NCBI GenBank assembly: GCA_905221605.1
Contig: CAJNDS010000534.1
Coordinates: 1 to 64,000, forward strand
Origin: Symbiodinium natans
Lineage: Eukaryota; Sar; Dinophyceae; Suessiales; Symbiodiniaceae
Length of the DNA stretch: 64,000 nucleotides
Reading direction: 5' to 3'
Below the pieces are notes generated by a model. The model did no database searches. It worked only from the letters and a program-made list of their open reading frames with translations, and had not been told where the DNA came from. Below are positions 1 to 12,797 of this stretch, piece by piece. Positions within the stretch are counted from its first letter, which is position 1; each line of letters begins with the position of its first letter. A program made the translations under genes and the position numbers.

Positions 1-95
1 AAAGAGAGAAAGAGAGAAAGAGAGAAAGAGAGAAAGAGAGAAAGAGAGAAAGTGAGAAAGACAGAAAGAGAACAACAAGAGAAGGAGAGAGATCG
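1..95. repeat. Purine microsatellite, 8-bp unit
   Basis: Tandem AAAGAGAG-type units run from the window edge and decay after about base 50. The array probably continues to the left. No gene is seen in it. Confidence 0.9.
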
Positions 96-796
96 GCAGT
101 GTTTTAGTATGATTGGAGAAGGTTGCCCGTTTCCGTACAGTTCCGTGCGGCGTCAAAATGTGCAGCGAAGCCGTGCTGTGTAACGTCCATGTACTACGCA
201 ATACCACGCATGACTGCCGCCTTGTTTATCTTTGAAAAGCCCTCCTGAACTTGATTTTCCCATGAAGCTTATTCAGCTGTTGAGCGGTTTTGGTGCTGCC
301 GGCTGCACAGTAGACATCACATATTGCGTCTGCAACTTGCGATCGTGCGGCACCTTCGTTAGTCACTTCGATTCCCTACCGCATGCTTCCAAGCCACAAC
401 ACAGACATTGTCCCAAACTTTTGTTTTCGGCATGTGAGGTTCAGCGTGATTCAGCAGTTGTTCATCATGGTCGCTTCAATTACATGAATGAGTAAGACTG
501 GAATGCTTGAACATGCATTCAGGAAGTCATAAGATCTCAAAGCTTTCCACAGCCCATGTATTTGGCACCGCTTTATACAGATTCGCAGTTTCGCCTTGCC
601 TTTCAGTCGTGCCGCATGGCCAACAAGGTGACGACAAGACTCGTTGGCACTTGCATTAGGGTTTGGTCGCGGTGGGTGTGTGCAGATTGCAGGAGGAGGA
701 TCACGCAGGCGATGCCTGTGTGGGTCGTGTTTGAAGCCTGGGCCTCATGCTTTTCATGGTATGGTTGTTGGGAAGTTGTTGTGTGCTCCGCGACAG
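96..796. other. Mostly unassigned; one exon-like block
   Basis: No recognisable domain. Bases 445-491 follow an AG and end at a GTAAGA donor and could be a small + strand exon of the gene whose CBM20 domain follows, but its 16 residues match nothing I recognise. Confidence 0.3.
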
Positions 797-979
797 GTTA
801 AATGCCCAACAGTGAATTTGGAAGACGTCCGCATTGTCGGATCTTTGCCTGAGCTTGGCTCGTGGTCGGGGGCTCAAGCTTGGCTTTCAAAGTGATCACA
901 TACGTCATATGTTCGGCACGTTTTGTGCAGGGAACCATCTCGAGCTCTACCTTTGGTGACATCGGAACGGACATATCCA
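797..979 (+). CDS. CBM20 starch-binding domain, two small exons of a longer gene
   Basis: Two small exons read together as the core of a family-20 carbohydrate-binding module, which binds starch or glycogen-like glucan. Exon 797-864 follows an AG acceptor and contains IVGSLPELGSW. A GT donor at 865 opens a 66-bp intron, and exon 931-979 continues in phase with EPSRALPLVTSERTYP. The junction restores the Trp codon of PELGSW, and the spacing from PELGSW to the TSxxTYP segment is what the family shows. A GC donor may follow at 980. The rest of the domain and the catalytic partner were not found, so the enzyme is unknown; in algae CBM20 often sits on glucan dikinases, phosphatases or glucanotransferases. 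Family identity is inferred from motif spacing; exon limits are inferred from splice consensus. Confidence 0.65.
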
Positions 980-2115
980 GCGCACCGCCCTAAGCGGCCC
1001 TATGACACGTCAGATCTTTTGTTTGTTTGTTGTTGTACGTGTCAGAAATGAAGGCTGTAGTGTTTATTGAACATGAAGGTGGCGAACTTCTGAGATTTCG
1101 TTGCCGAGTCAAGTGACAGAGGCTGGAAATGTCACGGAACCGCGTCGGGCCACATGAACTCATTGTGGCAAATTGTGGCCAGCGAAGCCTGGCAGGTCGT
1201 CCAGTACAAATACATAAAGGCTTTACTGTCTGTGCTGGAGCGTGCTGGAGCGTGTTGCTAAACGTTGCTAGTAATTGATTGCGCAGCGTAGCAAGGGGTG
1301 ACATGTAAAAAGGTTTTCGACGGATCCTTGGTGCAGTGGGAGGCGCGGATTGCGCACATTTTTTTTAGATGATGGGTATTTGAGCGCAGGGTGGGCCCAA
1401 CCGGATCCTCGACGTGAGCTGCCTGGTCGAGAGGATGGTGCGCCGTGCACTATGCACGAGACACTGCATCCAGCAAGTTCAAGATGATTCAAGATGTGTT
1501 CGAAAACAGGTGAATTACGTCGATGATTTGACTTTCGACATCAACGATACGGCGCCCCAGCAGTCATTCAATTCGATGAGCACTCTCCTCCAATATTGTG
1601 TTGGATGACACACAGCCTCCGAACTGGCAAGGTGACGAGACGAAGTGGGTGTTGAGCTTAGCAGTGATGACTTGCTGTTCCGAAGGGAGGACAGCGATTC
1701 GAGGCATCGTATACGCTTCCAAGAAACGTCCAAAAGCGCTGCCGCTCAGTCCTGATTATGCCTTATGTGGAGTTCGTTTTTGTTTGGCAAGCTACTCGGT
1801 ATACGGCATACAGTATTGTACACAGTGATCACATCCTTAACATACCTGCTGAGAGCTGAATCCGGACGCTTGACGTACATCTCCTTAAGCTGTGTCAGCT
1901 TATTCTTGCAGTCTGTGACGACAAGCCGCTTCGCAAGCAGCGTGCCTTCGCCTCTCCGGGCCAGCATCGTCCTCGGATGTCTTCAGATTTGTTTTTGTCC
2001 TTCATGCGCAAGTTTTTGAGTTCACCAGGCCAGACCCCTGTGGAGAAGCACCCGAACTCTTTGGAGTGCCCTGTCTTGACATGTTTGTTTGACTTTTGTT
2101 TGGATGTTCATTCAG

Positions 2116-2247
2116 GTTCCTCACCTCCAAAATCCCTTTCACATGCGAAGGGATCTGGAGAACGTCCTACGTGAGCTCAAGGAATTGGAGCTCATGCGCC
2201 TTGGATGTGCCCACGAGAAAGACCCTACGCTTTCTCACAGCTGTCCT
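2116..2247 (+). CDS. Unassigned 44-codon exon candidate
   Basis: An open block starts right after a TTCATTCAG acceptor and ends at a CCT|GTAAGG donor, with no stop between. It encodes a charged helix (RDLENVLRELKELELMRLG) likely to form a coiled coil. I do not recognise the protein. It may belong to the CBM20 gene upstream or to another gene. Confidence 0.35.
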
Positions 2248-3872
2248 GTAAGGAACCTTTCTAGCAGACCAGAGATCAGGCAGGGGACGTCTCGCCATAG
2301 AGCATGTTCTTCCCGACAAAACATAACGAGACAGGCGAGCCATGGCTGCGGTTCGCGGTGCAATGGAAGATTTAAGCTCAGATCAGCGGAATAATCCAGG
2401 ACTCAAAATGGTACATCCGCATTAGCTCGTAAATGACGTAAATGGGAATAGCAAGGTAGAGAGATCTGGACGACTTCGTTGGCGTCGGCCAGTGACATGT
2501 GCCATGCTGGCTCTCCTCATGGTGCGCCCCGGAGTTCGAGTTTTAGGGCGACCGTCGTCTAGCAATGTTTTGTGCCATCATTTGCAATCTAATCAATGGC
2601 TTCAGAGCGCGTCGCAAAAAGCTTCGCAAAAAGCTTCGCAAAAGCTCCGCAGCGCTTCACAGGTGCCGCTCATGCCACTGATCGTGACGGCCGCGTTGGT
2701 CTCCAAGCGCAATCGCCATGCTTAGTTTGGTTGCAAACTCTGTGCTCTTTTTCGATTGTGCCAAAAAGGCGGCAGTTTTGCAGACCAACTCAGACGGATG
2801 TGAAATCCACTTGTGTTCTACAAGCATTCTTCGATGCACGATCCTTGCCCGTGCCAGTGTGCAGTCAGCGCGTGTGCGGTACAACTCTCTACTGGCCTCT
2901 GCTACAGAGAACGTGAAGCGGCCACTACGGAGGCAATGGCGGACGCCATCCGGCATGAGCTGTGTTTTAGCGCAAAGGGCTCAGCGACCATTTGCGCAGG
3001 CTTTTGGAGCCGGCTGAGGAGCTCAGGGCGTGGTCTGCCCTGAACTCGGAGGACGTTTTTTCTCAAGATTTGTCAAGATTTGTCAAGCTAGCTTGGGTGG
3101 ACCGTATATGGCCGAGGTGCCGACCTGCCGCACGCCCAGGGCCAGAACAGTGACCCGTAGGCACTGGCGGCATCTGGCGGCTGTGTGCTGATTTTGCACA
3201 CTTTCAAGCTTTGCCGATGTTCTGTGCAGGCCTCCTTTTCGCAAACGATGAGAGTGACCCCTGCGTCGCAAGTGGAAAGAGTGAAGCCAAGTCCATGTGT
3301 GCTGCCTCTCTCAGGCGGCCGTGTTCATTTGCCTGCCAACTGTTTTCAAGTTGTGTGGCTCACGTTTGGAGGTTAAAGGTGGGGCCAAAATCAGTGCGGC
3401 TTGTGGCCTACCATGCTCCACAGTTTCACGAGTTTTTAGCGTTCTCCTTCGTGGAGCTTTCAGTGCGAAACAGCAGAAACAGGCTTGCATCGCTTTTGCC
3501 ATCTTTTTGCCAGTCATGTCTCCATGATCCAACAGAGTATCGGTTGACCACGCTTCCGTGGCCAACTGAAGAACCTACACACGCTGACAAAGACTGCCAA
3601 CGTGAAATGTTTGGGCTCTTTGATGCTTCTTTGCATCTCCAAGTGGCATAGTATACACTTCATCTTCCAGGTTCGATGTTGCAAATTTGCATCATTGATG
3701 AATCAGAGTAGTACCTTCAATATGTCGGCATAGAGGAGCTTGTGAATCAGAATGAACATGGCCGTGCATCTGATAATGGTAGAAAGGCGGAACTGAGCAA
3801 GTTCGCTTTCTTGCTTCCAGCTTCGGCTTGACAGCTTGAATGCACCATGAACGGTAGAACGATGTAGAGCGT
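2248..3872. other. No recognisable gene
   Basis: Only short frames without family motifs. A brief 12-bp duplication (CAAAAAGCTTCG) lies near 2615-2650. Confidence 0.5.
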
Positions 3873-6110
3873 ATGGACCGTGATCGCTCGACAGATGGAG
3901 GGATTTTAAGGGACAGCCTGGACCTGTGGCAACCGATACCAATCCTGCAGCCTGACCTGGAAGGACGCCTTGCAACGTCAGTTGAACGCCTCTTTGATGG
4001 TTTGCTTGGAATTGCATTGAAGTGTTTCCAGGGAAGTGATTCCTCCGCACGTGTTCGGTTTCTTGCCGTGGTAAAGAAAATCATCAAGGCGCGCCAGCGA
4101 GTGGCCTGTTTACGCTGTGTGATGTGCGTGGTGCTGGCACCAAGGGCACGAGACAACGAAGCGGAGCTAGAGGAGCTTGCTCAGAGCAAGAGCCATCGCC
4201 GCGAGCAAGTAAAGCGCTTCTTCGAAAACTATCGTCCTCCACAGACCTCTCGTGAGGTTCCGGTGGGACAAGTGACGGAAGACATCACGAAGAGCTCCGC
4301 AGCCCTGTTGGAGACGCAGTGCAAGTTCTGGCAGGTTGCCGACATTGCAGCTGGCAAGGCGAAGGCGACGCTCGATCCTCTCTTGGCCCAGGACCTTACC
4401 AAAGGTCAGGTTCAAACGAACAGCAAGCAGTCCTGGATAGTCCGAGGTGCACGCGAACGCAAGCCGCAACGCTGGACGCTGGCGGAGCGATTCCGACAGG
4501 AAGTGGCAGAGAGCGCTTGCAACCAATGGGACGTGAGACGAACCAGCAGCCTCACAAAGCCCATGTTGCCGCCAGCATTGAAGAGCTCGAAAGGTCAATC
4601 AGTACAGAAACACGTGCAGCTGGGACTTGGGAAGTCTTTGTCCGCGCCCTCTCTGCACAGCAGACACGGAGGCATCGGAGGTTGCCAGCCCGGAAGCCTC
4701 GAAAGTAGCAGCAGCCTCAGTGGCAGCCACAGCAACCACAGCGCTGCTATGAACCCGGTCATGGCAATGACCTTCAATGAGAGCTGGAAGGCCGAAGCAA
4801 AGGACAAGAACAAGAAGAAAGACGGCGCTCCGATGACGCGGTACATGACCGCCTGCGAGCGAGGAGGCATCTTACCATCACCGCTAGATTTCACCACGGG
4901 TCTGTCCACTCGTCTGAATGCTGTGAACTGGGCACTGGCGGACTGCGATCTCATACCTGTTGCAGCAATGTTTAGGACAGTTCCCCAAGTCTTGGAGGTG
5001 GACTTGAGTGGAAACACTCTTCTGACAGACAAGTCTGTTGTTCCTCTATTGCAGAAGATGATGAGAAATCCGGCCTGCTCGACTTTGTCGTGTTTGCGCT
5101 TGCGGCAGTGCATACGACTGGGTCATCCGTCAGTCGAATTGCTAGTGAGTCTTATTGCAAGCCCACAGGGTCTCAGCATGCTCAAGGTTCTGGACATAAG
5201 TGGAATTCATCTGCCGGTAAAGGTGCAGCTTGAGCTGTGTAGGGCCCTTGGCGAGCATTCGAACTTGGAGAACCTGACGTTGGCGGACACCGGTCTTGGA
5301 AGCAATCCAGCCGTGAGAAGGTGCCTGGACGCTCTCTTCAACTGCAACACGCTCACGGCCCTCGACTTGAGCTGGAACAGCTTTGGAGATGAGGTCTTTG
5401 CTTCAATTGGTACAAACGTGGCACATGCGCACGTGCAACTACGTTCCCTTTCGATGTCCAGCTGTTCATCAAGCGACACGAGTGCAAGTGTGATGTTGGA
5501 GTTCTTCAGCAAGGCCCGGAGCCTTATATATTTGGACCTCTCCATGAATCGCCTGGACTTAAGCGCAGCGCTGATCCTGGCAGATGCTTTGTCAGCCCAT
5601 CCCTGCCTAACGGAGTTGGACGTCTCGCGGAATCCCTTGGGGGCCCCAGGCGCTCATTTTCTCACTCGGCTTTTTGCTGTCTCGAAACTGGAGAGGCTTC
5701 ACTGCATGGAGGCTTTTGACATGGGCGATGCATTTCGGCAACATTTCTTCCAGTTCTGTAATCCTGAAGGGGAGTACGACCTGAACATGGCAAAGCCCTA
5801 CAGTCGTGCTGTGCTGCGCATTCTCTTGAAGCTCTGCCAGAAACTTGATTTGGGCATCAAGCAGGCCTTCACGGACCTTGCCTGCGAGGGCTGCGTACTA
5901 ACGGAGCCTGTTCTGGATGAACACGGAACTTTTCAGGTGCCCAGTGCAGGTCGAATGGCTTTCGTCTTCAGCACCACCAAGGCAAATGGCCCAGACATCT
6001 ACGAGGAGCGCGCTTCAAGCAAGATAGATCATCCAGAGCACATACAGCAAGAACAGCCGTTCCAGTCTGTTCCCGAAACTCTCACTCTCACGTTCCACTT
6101 GCGACCATAG
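3873..6110 (+). CDS. Leucine-rich-repeat (RNI-type) protein, 745 aa, uninterrupted
   Basis: A single open frame starts at an ATG with an in-frame TAG six codons upstream. Residues 1-120 are helical and basic. Residues 230-320 are Ser/Gly/His-rich and then Lys-rich, probably disordered. About residues 370-600 carry ribonuclease-inhibitor-type leucine-rich repeats, for example LEVDLSGNTLLTDKS, LTALDLSWNSFGDE, LIYLDLSMNRLDLS and LTELDVSRNPLGAPG, each with the LxxLDLSxN core. A short helical tail follows (KPYSRAVLRILLKLCQKL). Such arrays make curved protein-binding scaffolds; no enzyme motif is visible. The partner and location are unknown. Its lack of introns contrasts with the small exons of every other gene here, which suggests a retrogene or a lineage-specific intronless family. 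Confidence 0.85.
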   Translation: MDRDRSTDGGILRDSLDLWQPIPILQPDLEGRLATSVERLFDGLLGIALKCFQGSDSSARVRFLAVVKKIIKARQRVACLRCVMCVVLAPRARDNEAELEELAQSKSHRREQVKRFFENYRPPQTSREVPVGQVTEDITKSSAALLETQCKFWQVADIAAGKAKATLDPLLAQDLTKGQVQTNSKQSWIVRGARERKPQRWTLAERFRQEVAESACNQWDVRRTSSLTKPMLPPALKSSKGQSVQKHVQLGLGKSLSAPSLHSRHGGIGGCQPGSLESSSSLSGSHSNHSAAMNPVMAMTFNESWKAEAKDKNKKKDGAPMTRYMTACERGGILPSPLDFTTGLSTRLNAVNWALADCDLIPVAAMFRTVPQVLEVDLSGNTLLTDKSVVPLLQKMMRNPACSTLSCLRLRQCIRLGHPSVELLVSLIASPQGLSMLKVLDISGIHLPVKVQLELCRALGEHSNLENLTLADTGLGSNPAVRRCLDALFNCNTLTALDLSWNSFGDEVFASIGTNVAHAHVQLRSLSMSSCSSSDTSASVMLEFFSKARSLIYLDLSMNRLDLSAALILADALSAHPCLTELDVSRNPLGAPGAHFLTRLFAVSKLERLHCMEAFDMGDAFRQHFFQFCNPEGEYDLNMAKPYSRAVLRILLKLCQKLDLGIKQAFTDLACEGCVLTEPVLDEHGTFQVPSAGRMAFVFSTTKANGPDIYEERASSKIDHPEHIQQEQPFQSVPETLTLTFHLRP

Positions 6111-8034
6111 TTTACTTGAAGAGATCCTGACGTGTCACGGCCAGGAGTCCAGGGATGGCATTGCCGAAATGTGTGCAGCCCCAGCATAGAAATTCACTGG
6201 CAGATGCGTCTGCTGCAGCTTTAAAGCAGCATTCTTCGTCGATAGACTTGCGTAAGTTCAAGTACATTGTTTTCCCTTTTCGGTCCTCCGTCGAGTTTTG
6301 AGACTTTTTTGGTTGCAGCTGCCTACATGCCATAAGATTCCCTGATGCTATGTGGCTTTTCACAGACAGTTTAGCAAGCTAATGTGTTACTTGCAAAGTT
6401 TAAAGTTCACTCGCACATTTGTATGACTTTGCATCGCTTGTTGTTAGTCTCATTGATGACTTCACGTGAAGCCCGAATATGAAAGGCAATAATTAACGAC
6501 GAGGCAGTGTCGTTTCACTTCAATCTCCTGGTTTGTGTAATGCTACTTATGCTCAGTCCCGTCGAGAATGAAGATACAATGCAGGGCGCGAAGCAGAAAT
6601 ACAAGACTCTGTCGGCATGTCCTTCGTGAGGCTTCAGCGGCGAGGTGATTTGTGCAAAATCCGGTTGCGTCTTGACAAGGCAGTGCAGTCACCTGAGCCT
6701 ACATGGGTTTGGGAGACACCAGATTGTTTGGACACCATGCGCTTGCAGCAACAAGGTTGCTCATCCCTGTGTTCGATACTTTGCAGGAGCATTCGGGCGG
6801 ATGACAAGTGCAGATGGGCTCAATACTCTGCTCTTACCGTGCCAGGACAAACTACCCTTGATCGACGCACTGGCTAAGGCCTGGGAAAAGTGCTTGCGCA
6901 CAATTGAAGTACTTGGCACGCCTTGGCACCACTTTAGCCCCACTCGCTTGAGTTGGTGTAGTTGCTGGCAAGTGTCCTGTTCTGCTATCTCGCGCTCCTT
7001 TGCTTCCTGCCGAAGCAGTGGCAGAACTTCGTGGTTGACTATGCCCATGTGGAGATGTTCTGCCGACGACCTGGGCTTGATTCATTCGTGCTGCTTTGGT
7101 CGCAATGAAGAGCCTGCCCAGGCAAACTTGGTAAGACCATGATGATTCCTACAATCATACAGAGGCAAGGACACGACGAATCCAAGTCCATTTGGCAGTG
7201 CTTTCTTGCAACGTACGTCTCGATTGGAGGTTGCTGCACGCTTGTTCGAGCGGAAGTGTCGGGCGTTCTGTTGACACGCTTGCAGTACATGGCGTTGCAG
7301 ATGACCATTGTGCGACGCTATGTGATGCCAGGCCACATGTGCCTGCGGCTCGCAAGCACCCAGGCCAGCAACCAGAGAATGCCCATGAACACATCTTGCA
7401 CTGCGCTGACCTGACTGACTAGCCGTGAATAGCTTCAAGTTTTCTCAGTACATCAGGCGCAGTACAGGCAGATCCTTCAACGGACGTTCCTCGCTGGCAC
7501 AAGTAGCAAGGTGAAACGCACTCGAAGCTGCCTGATGCCAACCTGTCAAGGATGCTCTCGCTGTCGTTCACGCCAAGCAATCCGTCAATGCACTACACCT
7601 TGTACCTGGATGAGACCTGTGATTTCCACATTGCTGGAGGCTCAGTTATTAATCGTAGTACTTCGTGTGCTTTGTACGAAGTAAAAATGTAGGCGTGCTG
7701 AGTGTGTATATCCTTCAATACGGCCGTTTCAAGACCTTCGTCGCGGCCAATATGGCACGAAGAGGTACACACAAGAAGCTGCCTTGCTGTGAGCCTTTCC
7801 TCACCCACCCTCCAATTCCCTTGTATAGTTTACTTTGCCTGCACTCCTCTATGAGTCCATACAGAAACCGCACATGCGCTTCAAGATCCTCAGATTTGAA
7901 ACGACGATCTCACAAGACTCTTACTTCCACTGCAGCAGCATGGTGGAACCAAAAGTCCTCAACGAGTGCTGCTGAGAATTGTTGTTGAACGGCTTCTGGT
8001 TTTTGTGTCGACCAGCATGTTGACATGATCGCAG
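6111..8034. other. No recognisable gene
   Basis: The first ~500 bp are somewhat AT-rich and read like 3' flank of the LRR gene. The rest has short frames only. Confidence 0.4.
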
Positions 8035-8169
8035 GGGAGGTTTCTGCTCTCTCTGGGCTTCGCTCAATCAGTGCTTTTTCGTCCGATATTGGAGTGGAGC
8101 AGCCTGAGGCTGAATGCTTGCGGACACTCGATAGGTGGGAGGCCAACGTTGCCATTCGTGCACGCCTCA
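8035..8169 (+). CDS. Unassigned 45-codon exon candidate
   Basis: An open block begins after a GATCGCAG acceptor and reaches a CTCA|GTTCAG donor. It encodes an acidic, Ser-rich then helical stretch ending LRTLDRWEANVAIRARL. No family recognised. Listed because both splice-like ends and the + orientation agree with neighbouring exon candidates. Confidence 0.3.
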
Positions 8170-8625
8170 GTTCAGATCGCGTGTGTGCATGTACAGTTTA
8201 AACAGTCTGTTGATGGCTTTGATTTGAGTCTGTTCATTCTCCAGTTTCTAGCTGCTGGCTGGAGGCCGCGGTTTTTTCGACATCTCCCAGCGCGGAAACC
8301 AATCTCAGGCATTTTCATGCAGTCTCAACATGTCCCGCATATAAACACCCTTCTTGCGAGGTGCGCAATGAACGGTACGAGGGCCGACGGCCTTTCTTCC
8401 GGTCTATTTTGGATTGGGAACTTCCTCTGCCGGAATTCCTATGTTTCGAAACATGCATCGCAGAGGTGCAATGTGGTGCCAGTTCCCATGAGTCAAATGT
8501 TGCCGCGTTGCAAAGGATTGGGAAGTTGGAGCTCAACGCTTAAGCAATGCAGTATGGCATGCAGTACGGTATGCTGTTTGGTATGTCATGTATGCGATGT
8601 CTGCGGCATTCTCATCCTTGTACAG

Positions 8626-8749
8626 TTTTGGTGACCACCGAGGTTCGACTTTGTCGGCGGCCCGCGAACGGCTCCAGGCTGGGCTCGAGACTCTGTCGAA
8701 ATCTCAAGAAACCGCCAAAGTAGCACATTTGTCGGCAGCCGAGTTGCAG
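8626..8749 (+). CDS. Unassigned coiled-coil exon candidate
   Basis: An open block follows a TTGTACAG acceptor and ends at a TTGCAG|GTACCA donor. It encodes a helical stretch with heptad-like spacing (RERLQAGLETLSKSQ). It faintly resembles the entry to the dynein heavy-chain stalk, but that is not strong enough to name it. Confidence 0.3.
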
Positions 8750-9623
8750 GTACCATGCAGATGACCGACAAAGTTTTCGAAGAGTTCTTTCAGCATGTGC
8801 TGCGCACTTACCAGGGCTCTCTTAGGTCCCTTTGCGGAAGCGTGACTCCAGCAATTCATCTTCCAGAGGCTTCGGTCTGAGTGTCGAGCGTGGCAGCAGC
8901 ACGGGACTGAGCAAATAAGTTCGAGAGTTTCTTACTGCCATGCGGCTAGCAGCTGCTAGGTTTGAAGCGCTCCGAGCTGTCTCTCCATACATATACCTCG
9001 CATCATCACAGCTCCGCCAGCTCGAGACTTAGTTGTTTAGTTGAATCCAAGTGGGGGGGGGGGCATTTTGAATCGCAACGGAGCTGAGAAGTGAGACCAG
9101 CCCCGGAGGCTGCTGGGTGCGATATATGATCCAGAGGCGCTTGGCCACTGACAACATATGCACGTCTAGCAGTTCAGCACCAGAGTATTCAGGTGCGAAT
9201 GCATATCTTCCACGTGTTCTACTACAGGCCCTGCTGCTCCGGAATGCATGGTGGCATGGCTGATGTTTGTACGCTTGAGGCACCTGTGCAGATGAGGCAC
9301 CTGGTGTCAATCGGTCCTTTTTTTCAAACATGCTCCTCCCCAAGAATCTTCAGAAGGATGTGCGCAGGAGTCACAGGATTGTTTGCTCCTCAATCGACCC
9401 AACACAATGCCGAAACACGCTGATGCAGCTTGAACGCTGCTTCGATGCTGCTCGCATGCACGAAACCTGCTTCAACCTGCATATGTCACACCACTTCAGG
9501 GCATCCTCCATTTGTAGCAGCCTAGGTACCCAAACATCAACTGTGTTTGTGCAATGGCCACAACGTCCATCAATTTCGCGACAGCAAACAATGATCTCAT
9601 GCTCATTTTCATCATGGTCGCCG

Positions 9624-9659
<36 letters not shown>

Positions 9660-9740
9660 GTGATGATCATCACCATCACCATCACCATCACCATCACCAT
9701 CACCATCACCATCACCATCACCATCACCATCACCATCACC
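9624..9740. repeat. CAT then CATCAC microsatellite
   Basis: About 12 CAT triplets, an interruption at 9660-9668, then about 12 CATCAC hexamers. The His-rich frames through it are repeat artefacts. Confidence 0.95.
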
Positions 9741-12705
9741 AGTGGCGGCAGCAGCTGCGACCGCAGCACTGGTTGACCATTAGAATCGTCGCCACCATGT
9801 TTCGTTTTCATCATGTCATATCTGAGCCTCTGTTGTTTGTTCACTCAGCCTTACGATAATGGTTCTCGAGGACTCCACGGCGCGAGTTTTCACCGTTTTT
9901 ATGAATGATCTAGTATGATCTAGTCACACACATCCTCGGGCCTTGGCATCACTTTGTGTGGCCCTATGAAGCTGGAAGCAACTTGTTCTCTCCAAGATTT
10001 CTCCCTAACTTGTATTGTCTTGGCTGTCTTGCTGGGTGATGCTGCGTGCTTTGTCACCTGACACTGCCTGCCTCCGTCTGCAGAATCACACACCTGGACA
10101 TGTGAACCGGCAAGTGCGTGAGCAACTTTGAGCAATTGCAGACAGGCTGACGGATGTTTGGAACGTGAAAGTTTGCAGAGCTCGCTTCTCCAGCCACGGC
10201 CCTCCGATCAACAGTGCAAGGTGGTGTATTGACCAGAACGGCCAGTGCAGTGTGCGATGTGAAATCATCAACGTTGATGCCAACGTAGCCGAGGTGATGA
10301 GTATGCACAGCTTCTGAAGCCATCTCAGATTTTCAATTCAAGTGCGAGTCGAAGCTGTGGGCTTCACAGCTTTCACATGCTGAGGAAAAAACTCGGGCCC
10401 GTAAAGTTCTTCCCATACATCCAGCCGGAACAGGTTGGGGTGTGTAACGGTGTATAACGGTGTATATATTGCCAAGCAGTGCGGAAGCCGTCCCGGCTGT
10501 TTCGAGGCCCAGCTTGATTTGGACTTCTCGGTTCATGATGAGAAGCTTGCTGTCAACTTGCTGGTAATGACTTTGCCTGAGATACTTGAATGTTACACGA
10601 TATTTAAAAGAGTGCTAGCACCATGTCCCAAAGGCTGCAGCAGAAGGAGGGTGCGCTGCTGCTTGAGCCCAGGTATATCAGGGAGGACCCATGGGCATGC
10701 AGTGATATGAGGTGTATGAATTGAGTGAAGTAGCGTGAAGTGTCTAGCAGCGTCAAGACTCAAGACATCTCAGTCGAGGATGGAACAGAAGACAAGTTGG
10801 TTACAGGCCACAGTCCTCAGTCATCCTCAGTCCTTCAAAAATCCGGCCATGTTTGGTATGCACATTGTCCACAGCTGCGGTTATTTTCGAGGTGTTCCCC
10901 GAGCCTGGGCACGATTTTCAGACCTGCCCAGAGCGGCTTCCTTAACAGGATTGTCAAGGGAAGACCTTCAGTAATGCTGCAAGAGTTGCACGTAGGTCGC
11001 CGCCACGTTGTGCCCATGAAGAGAGTCATGAAGAGGTGAAGCTGCAACATGCTGCAATCCCTTGCATGTGGATTGCGCTAGGCTGGGACGTTCTCGGCAA
11101 AGTACTTCGTGGCTCCTGAGGTGGGAGGTTCTGGGAGGTTCAGGTCCAGCGCCAGCTTCTTCGTGATGCGTGAGAATATCTTTGGTCCATGTGCACTGCC
11201 TTCTGCAGAAGCGCAACATGAAGACCCGAAGCGACTTCCTTGCTGCTTACGGGCTCCAGCCTCGGCCGCTCGCCATCGCTCGCCCGTTCCGTTTGCTTTG
11301 ATTTCCGAGCACCACCAAGGCGATGGCACGCGCCTCCATTGAAGCAAGAGGTTCGGATTGTAGAGAGCGTTTATGAATGTCTTCGACGGATGGCTTTGTA
11401 AACTTCGTCACTTTCTCCATTTACTGCTTCTTCTTTTGTTGTCGTTCCCTTCATGATGTGATATGGTCTTATTTGTCGTGTTCTGTACCTTTTGATGACC
11501 TTTGTTCAGGTCGCACGTCAACTCCGAAAGCACGTAACTTTTCCATCGCAAGCTTCTAGATATTGACAACTTGCACACATCACACCCGAAAATAAAGAAG
11601 GAATCTCATGCTGAGCTGTCAGGATGTGTCGTGGTGGTCGTCATTATCAGATGTCAGCCTTGACATCATCCGATTTTTGGAGGCGCGCTGTGCTGACTGT
11701 GCTGAATCTTAGCATGGTTAGTGGTGTGATCCAGTGAGGTCATGCGAGAGCGATACCGCGACAATCTACACGAGGTGAGTGCGAAAGCATCCTGGGCATA
11801 GGCTACACTGGCCTTATCCAGGGAACCGGTCTGTGGTGGGCAGGCATTTCGAGACATCGACGGTGATGGTGGGAATGGTGCAGAGCTTGTCTGGCTTCGA
11901 GTGTTGCAGTCGTAGCATACAAAGATGCTGAGGTTTGATCACGCTCAAGGAGTTCGAAGAGCATTGTGACAGGTTCAGCACTGGTGCTTGGTTGTTTGTG
12001 AAGTATCTCTGATGGTACATCCCACCATGCAGGTTGGAAGATTCGCGATTCCGAGGCAACAATCGCCGCGAACGTTGCCTGGCGTCATCTGCTGCAGCTT
12101 GTAGTGAGTAGACGACTGGTTGCATTGATCATGCTACTTTCGTTGCAGGTTTCCGTGCAATCTTTCGATACCTTGATGCCACACTGGAGGGCTCCATATC
12201 TATTGAGGCACCGCGATGCTGTGTGCTAGAAGTGTGGGAAATTGTAGTATGCACTTGTCCACCATCCGTCCACCCAACTGACGTCCTGTAGAGACAGCTT
12301 AAAGTCATGCAGGAGTGGCTGCAGTTGGACACAGTGAAACGTGAGTTGGACAGACAGGCACCGAATTGGCAAGTCAACATGCGTATCTTTGTATCAACAT
12401 GCCTTCGCGCTTGCCGAAATTTGTTCAGACCGGCGAGCTGCATGATTTCTTCATATGGCGCTATGGCGGGATTGCTGAGGTGCTCTGAGTATGGTGCAAA
12501 AGCGTGCCGTGCTCGCTGCACTGACTGGGTGGCGTTGTGAGGGGTTGTGGAGGCGTGGGCTGTCTTGGAGCAAAGTGGTGATGGAGAGATGTCAGAGGAC
12601 CAGCGCCTGTCGTGTCATGCATTCTGGTGGCTGGATAGACGCATTAGACGCTGTTTCTTGCGGAAGGAAGAGTGGAGCAACGGCCTCAAGGAGGCGTGCG
12701 TAGAG

Positions 12706-12740
12706 TCATGTAGAGTCAATGTAGAGTCAATGTAGAGTCC
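12706..12740. repeat. 11-bp minisatellite
   Basis: Three to four imperfect GTAGAGTCAAT units. Confidence 0.8.
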
Positions 12741-12797
12741 AAGAGTCGCAAAGGCAGACTTGTCAGTTACTGTCAGTTTGTCCTTCAAAATTCGCAG

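Larger units (their letters stand above)
8750..12797. other. No recognisable gene; CAT/CATCAC microsatellite inside
   Basis: A homopolymer G run lies near 9053-9063. Several exon-like fragments with splice-like edges occur, for example around 11731-11770 before a GTGAGT donor, but none carries a recognisable domain. Confidence 0.35.
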
